A stretch of 6,336 nt of DNA from Kordiimonadaceae bacterium. GTDB taxonomy: Bacteria > Pseudomonadota > Alphaproteobacteria > Sphingomonadales > Kordiimonadaceae. The DNA lies in NCBI GenBank assembly GCA_014238195.1, contig JABABO010000374.1, positions 1-6,336 of the forward strand, given 5' to 3'. Position 1 is the first letter of the stretch; every line of letters begins with the position of its first letter. The translations under genes and the position numbers were made by a program. Below are positions 4,761 through 6,336 of this stretch, piece after piece. Below the pieces are notes generated by a model. That model saw only the letters and a list, made by a program, of their open reading frames with translations. It ran no database searches and was not told where the DNA came from.

Positions 4761-5607
4761 CGCCGACAAGATCACCTATTCCGCCTAACAAAGACCCCTC
4801 ACCCTTGTCACGCCCGCCGCCCCCAGGGGCAGAAGCGAGAATACGCCCAGCAAGCCTTGAAAATGGTAAACTTTGTATCCAGACTTTGCTTTTGCCAGAG
4901 GCCCCACCTGTTAACTTGGCAAAAAACACACCTTCGCCGCCAAATATCATCGATTTAATACCGCCAACACTTTCGATATCCATATCAACGTCCGCAGTAG
5001 TGGCTGCAACACAGCCTGTATCTACATGCAGGACCTCGCCAGGCTTTAACGTGCGTTCCACCACCGTGCCGCCAATATGAATAAAGGCCCAACCATTGCC
5101 ATCAAGGCGCTGCATAATAAAACCTTCACCGCCAAACAAGCCTGTCATAATGCGTTTTTGCAAATGTATACCCACCTGAACACCGCGCGCGGCTGCTAAG
5201 AAGCTGTCCTTTTGGGCGATCAAAGCCCCCCCATATTGATCCAGTTTTATGGGCAATATGTTACCAGGGTAAGGGGCTGCAAAGGCTACATGTGCTTTTC
5301 CATGACCATTATGGGTATAAACCGTCGTAAATAAACTTTCGCTGGTTAACAATCTTTTACCCGCGCCAATAAGCTTGTCCATAAAACTGGCTTTTGCCCC
5401 TGAGCCATCGCCGAAGACAGCGTTCATTTCGATGGATGTATCCTTGTACATCATTGAACCCGCTTCGGAAATTGCGCTTTCACCTGGGTCCAGCTCCACT
5501 TCAACAAACTGCATTTCCGCGCCTTTAATCTCAAAGTCAATATCATCATCAACCTGATCACTACGATAATGCCGCGCATTGGAAATTTGGGGGATGTGGT
5601 TTGCCAT
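4747..5607 (-). CDS. AIM24 / TIGR00266-family protein
   Basis: A 286-residue protein of the AIM24 family (Pfam AIM24, TIGR00266), a beta-rich fold named after a yeast mitochondrial protein; the bacterial role is not established. The family core begins near residue 25 (D-F-E-I-K-G-A-E-M-Q-F-V-E-V-E-L-D-P-G-E), with E-A-G-S-M-M-Y at 48-54. It continues with G-L-F-G-G-E-G-F-I-M-Q-R (157-167), the L-K-P-G-E-V-L-H-V-D-T-G segment (187-198) and G-G-I-K-S-M-I-F-G-G-E-G-V-F-F-A (215-230). The C-terminal tail (about 260-286) is glycine-rich and low in complexity. No signal peptide or membrane helix is seen. The ATG at 5607 has AGGGA about 8 bases upstream. The TAG stop lies in the first unit of a tandem-repeat array. 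The gene is divergent from sppA and transcribed towards the ATP synthase operon. Family is clear; function is not. Confidence 0.9.
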   Translation of the reverse strand: MANHIPQISNARHYRSDQVDDDIDFEIKGAEMQFVEVELDPGESAISEAGSMMYKDTSIEMNAVFGDGSGAKASFMDKLIGAGKRLLTSESLFTTVYTHNGHGKAHVAFAAPYPGNILPIKLDQYGGALIAQKDSFLAAARGVQVGIHLQKRIMTGLFGGEGFIMQRLDGNGWAFIHIGGTVVERTLKPGEVLHVDTGCVAATTADVDMDIESVGGIKSMIFGGEGVFFAKLTGGASGKSKVWIQSLPFSRLAGRILASAPGGGGRDKGEGSLLGGIGDLVGGDRF

Positions 5608-5695
5608 ATTGTGTTTCCCTATTTAAGGCTTATATTAATCTGATATGCATATATGAAAGCATCATGGTTTATACAAGCACAAGGAGCAAGCCCCA
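5608..5695. promoter_or_regulatory. divergent promoter region between the AIM24-family gene and sppA
   Basis: This 88-bp AT-rich spacer must hold promoters for both divergent genes. It contains a perfect 10-bp palindrome ATATGCATAT (5643-5652) and several -10-like AT stretches. One weak minus-strand pair is TTGTAT, 17 bases, TATATG. None of the -35/-10 pairs is strong enough to call. The palindrome could be an operator or chance in AT-rich DNA. Confidence 0.4.
5681..5686 (+). promoter_or_regulatory. ribosome binding site of sppA
   Basis: AAGGAG lies nine bases before the ATG at 5696 and fixes that start codon. Confidence 0.8.
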
Positions 5696-6336
5696 ATGAA
5701 GGGTATCTGGTCAATCATTCAGTATATTTATAAATTTATTGCGGGTCTTGGCGCTTTTACGCTTGGGTCCTTTGTTCTGATCATCATGGCCCTAGCATTA
5801 GCAGCCACAGGTGAAAAGCCTGCCCCTAATGTGCCTGATGGTGCTGTGATGGTGCTTCGCCCCAATGGTGCGATTGTCGAGCAAACCCGTTTACCCGATC
5901 CTTTTGATGCGATACTGAGCGACTATAACAGCGAGCCTGCTGAAACCAGCATTTATGATATCACCAATGCGCTTTCCCATGCTAAAAATGACGACCGTAT
6001 CAAAGCCGTCGCATTACTGACAGATAATATGGCAGGCGCAGCCCCAGCCCACGCCCACCGTATTGCCGCAGCCCTGCGCGACTTTAAAGATGGCGGCAAG
6101 AAAATATATGCGATTTCCAGCGCATACAGCCAAACGGATTATTTATTGGCAGCCCAAGCGGATAAAATTTATATGAATCCTGCTGGCTCGGTTCTGTTGA
6201 GCGGCTATGGTCGTTTTGGCACATATTTTAAAAGCTTATTGGAAAAAATTGGCGCCAATGTGAATGTTTTCCGTGTGGGAACCTACAAATCAGCTGTCGA
6301 GCCATTTTTGCGCAATGATATGTCACCCGCCGCCCG
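5696..6336 (+). CDS. sppA: signal peptide peptidase SppA, 67K type (N-terminal part, cut by window end)
   Basis: The first 213 residues of SppA, a membrane-anchored serine protease of the S49 family that degrades leftover signal peptides at the periplasmic face of the inner membrane. A basic N-terminus is followed by one hydrophobic anchor (about 14-37, rich in L, I, A and F). The mature part continues with a conserved beta-alpha domain: I-K-A-V-A-L-L-T-D (102-110), a helix that includes the A-A-L-R-D-F segment (125-130), and K-I-Y-A-I-S-S-A-Y-S-Q-T-D-Y-L-L-A-A-Q-A-D-K-I-Y-M-N-P-A-G (136-164). The hallmark G-T-Y-K-S-A-V-E-P-F-L-R-N-D-M-S-P (195-211) contains Lys198, which matches the catalytic lysine of Escherichia coli SppA in the same motif. 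The catalytic serine belongs to the second half, outside the window. The ATG at 5696 has a clear AAGGAG upstream. The reading frame is open to the window edge. Confidence 0.94.
   Translation, partial: MKGIWSIIQYIYKFIAGLGAFTLGSFVLIIMALALAATGEKPAPNVPDGAVMVLRPNGAIVEQTRLPDPFDAILSDYNSEPAETSIYDITNALSHAKNDDRIKAVALLTDNMAGAAPAHAHRIAAALRDFKDGGKKIYAISSAYSQTDYLLAAQADKIYMNPAGSVLLSGYGRFGTYFKSLLEKIGANVNVFRVGTYKSAVEPFLRNDMSPAA

Overview
The window looks like an alphaproteobacterial chromosome segment of moderate-to-low GC (judged by eye). The main evidence is a stand-alone F0 ATP synthase operon in the order atpI-atpB-atpE-atpF'-atpF, with two different b-type subunits and no F1 genes attached. That split layout is typical of Alphaproteobacteria. 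The genus cannot be read from the sequence; a marine or aquatic lineage is only a guess, helped by the BCCT-type transporter.

Layout from left to right. Bases 1-1041 (+) hold the C-terminal two thirds of a BCCT-family betaine/carnitine/choline transporter whose start lies outside the window. It converges on a GNAT acetyltransferase (1086-1643, -). After a short non-coding stretch, a strong minus-strand intrinsic terminator (1754-1783) closes the F0 operon. The operon runs on the minus strand from atpI (4383) through atpB (GTG start), atpE and atpF' to atpF (ending at 1807). A good sigma70-type promoter (4481-4509, -) lies about 100 bp before atpI. Upstream of it, bases 4633-4760 form an eight-unit direct-repeat array. 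Its first unit contains the stop codon of the next gene, an AIM24/TIGR00266-family protein (4747-5607, -). An 88-bp AT-rich divergent spacer then leads to sppA (5696 to window end, +), a 67K-type signal peptide peptidase cut off by the window edge after its catalytic lysine.

How the genes work together. The five operon genes encode the membrane proton channel and stator of ATP synthase: a, the c-ring, b and b', plus the assembly/accessory protein AtpI. The c subunit has the proton-binding glutamate and lacks the usual sodium ligands, so the enzyme is probably H+-driven. AIM24-like protein and SppA are divergent neighbours, with no proven functional link to the ATP synthase. The GNAT and BCCT genes look like independent units.

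Most of the window is ordinary housekeeping sequence. The least ordinary element is the 128-bp array of four 17-bp and four 15-bp repeats that repeatedly copies the stop-codon region of the AIM24-family gene. I did not find a convincing undescribed multi-gene system.
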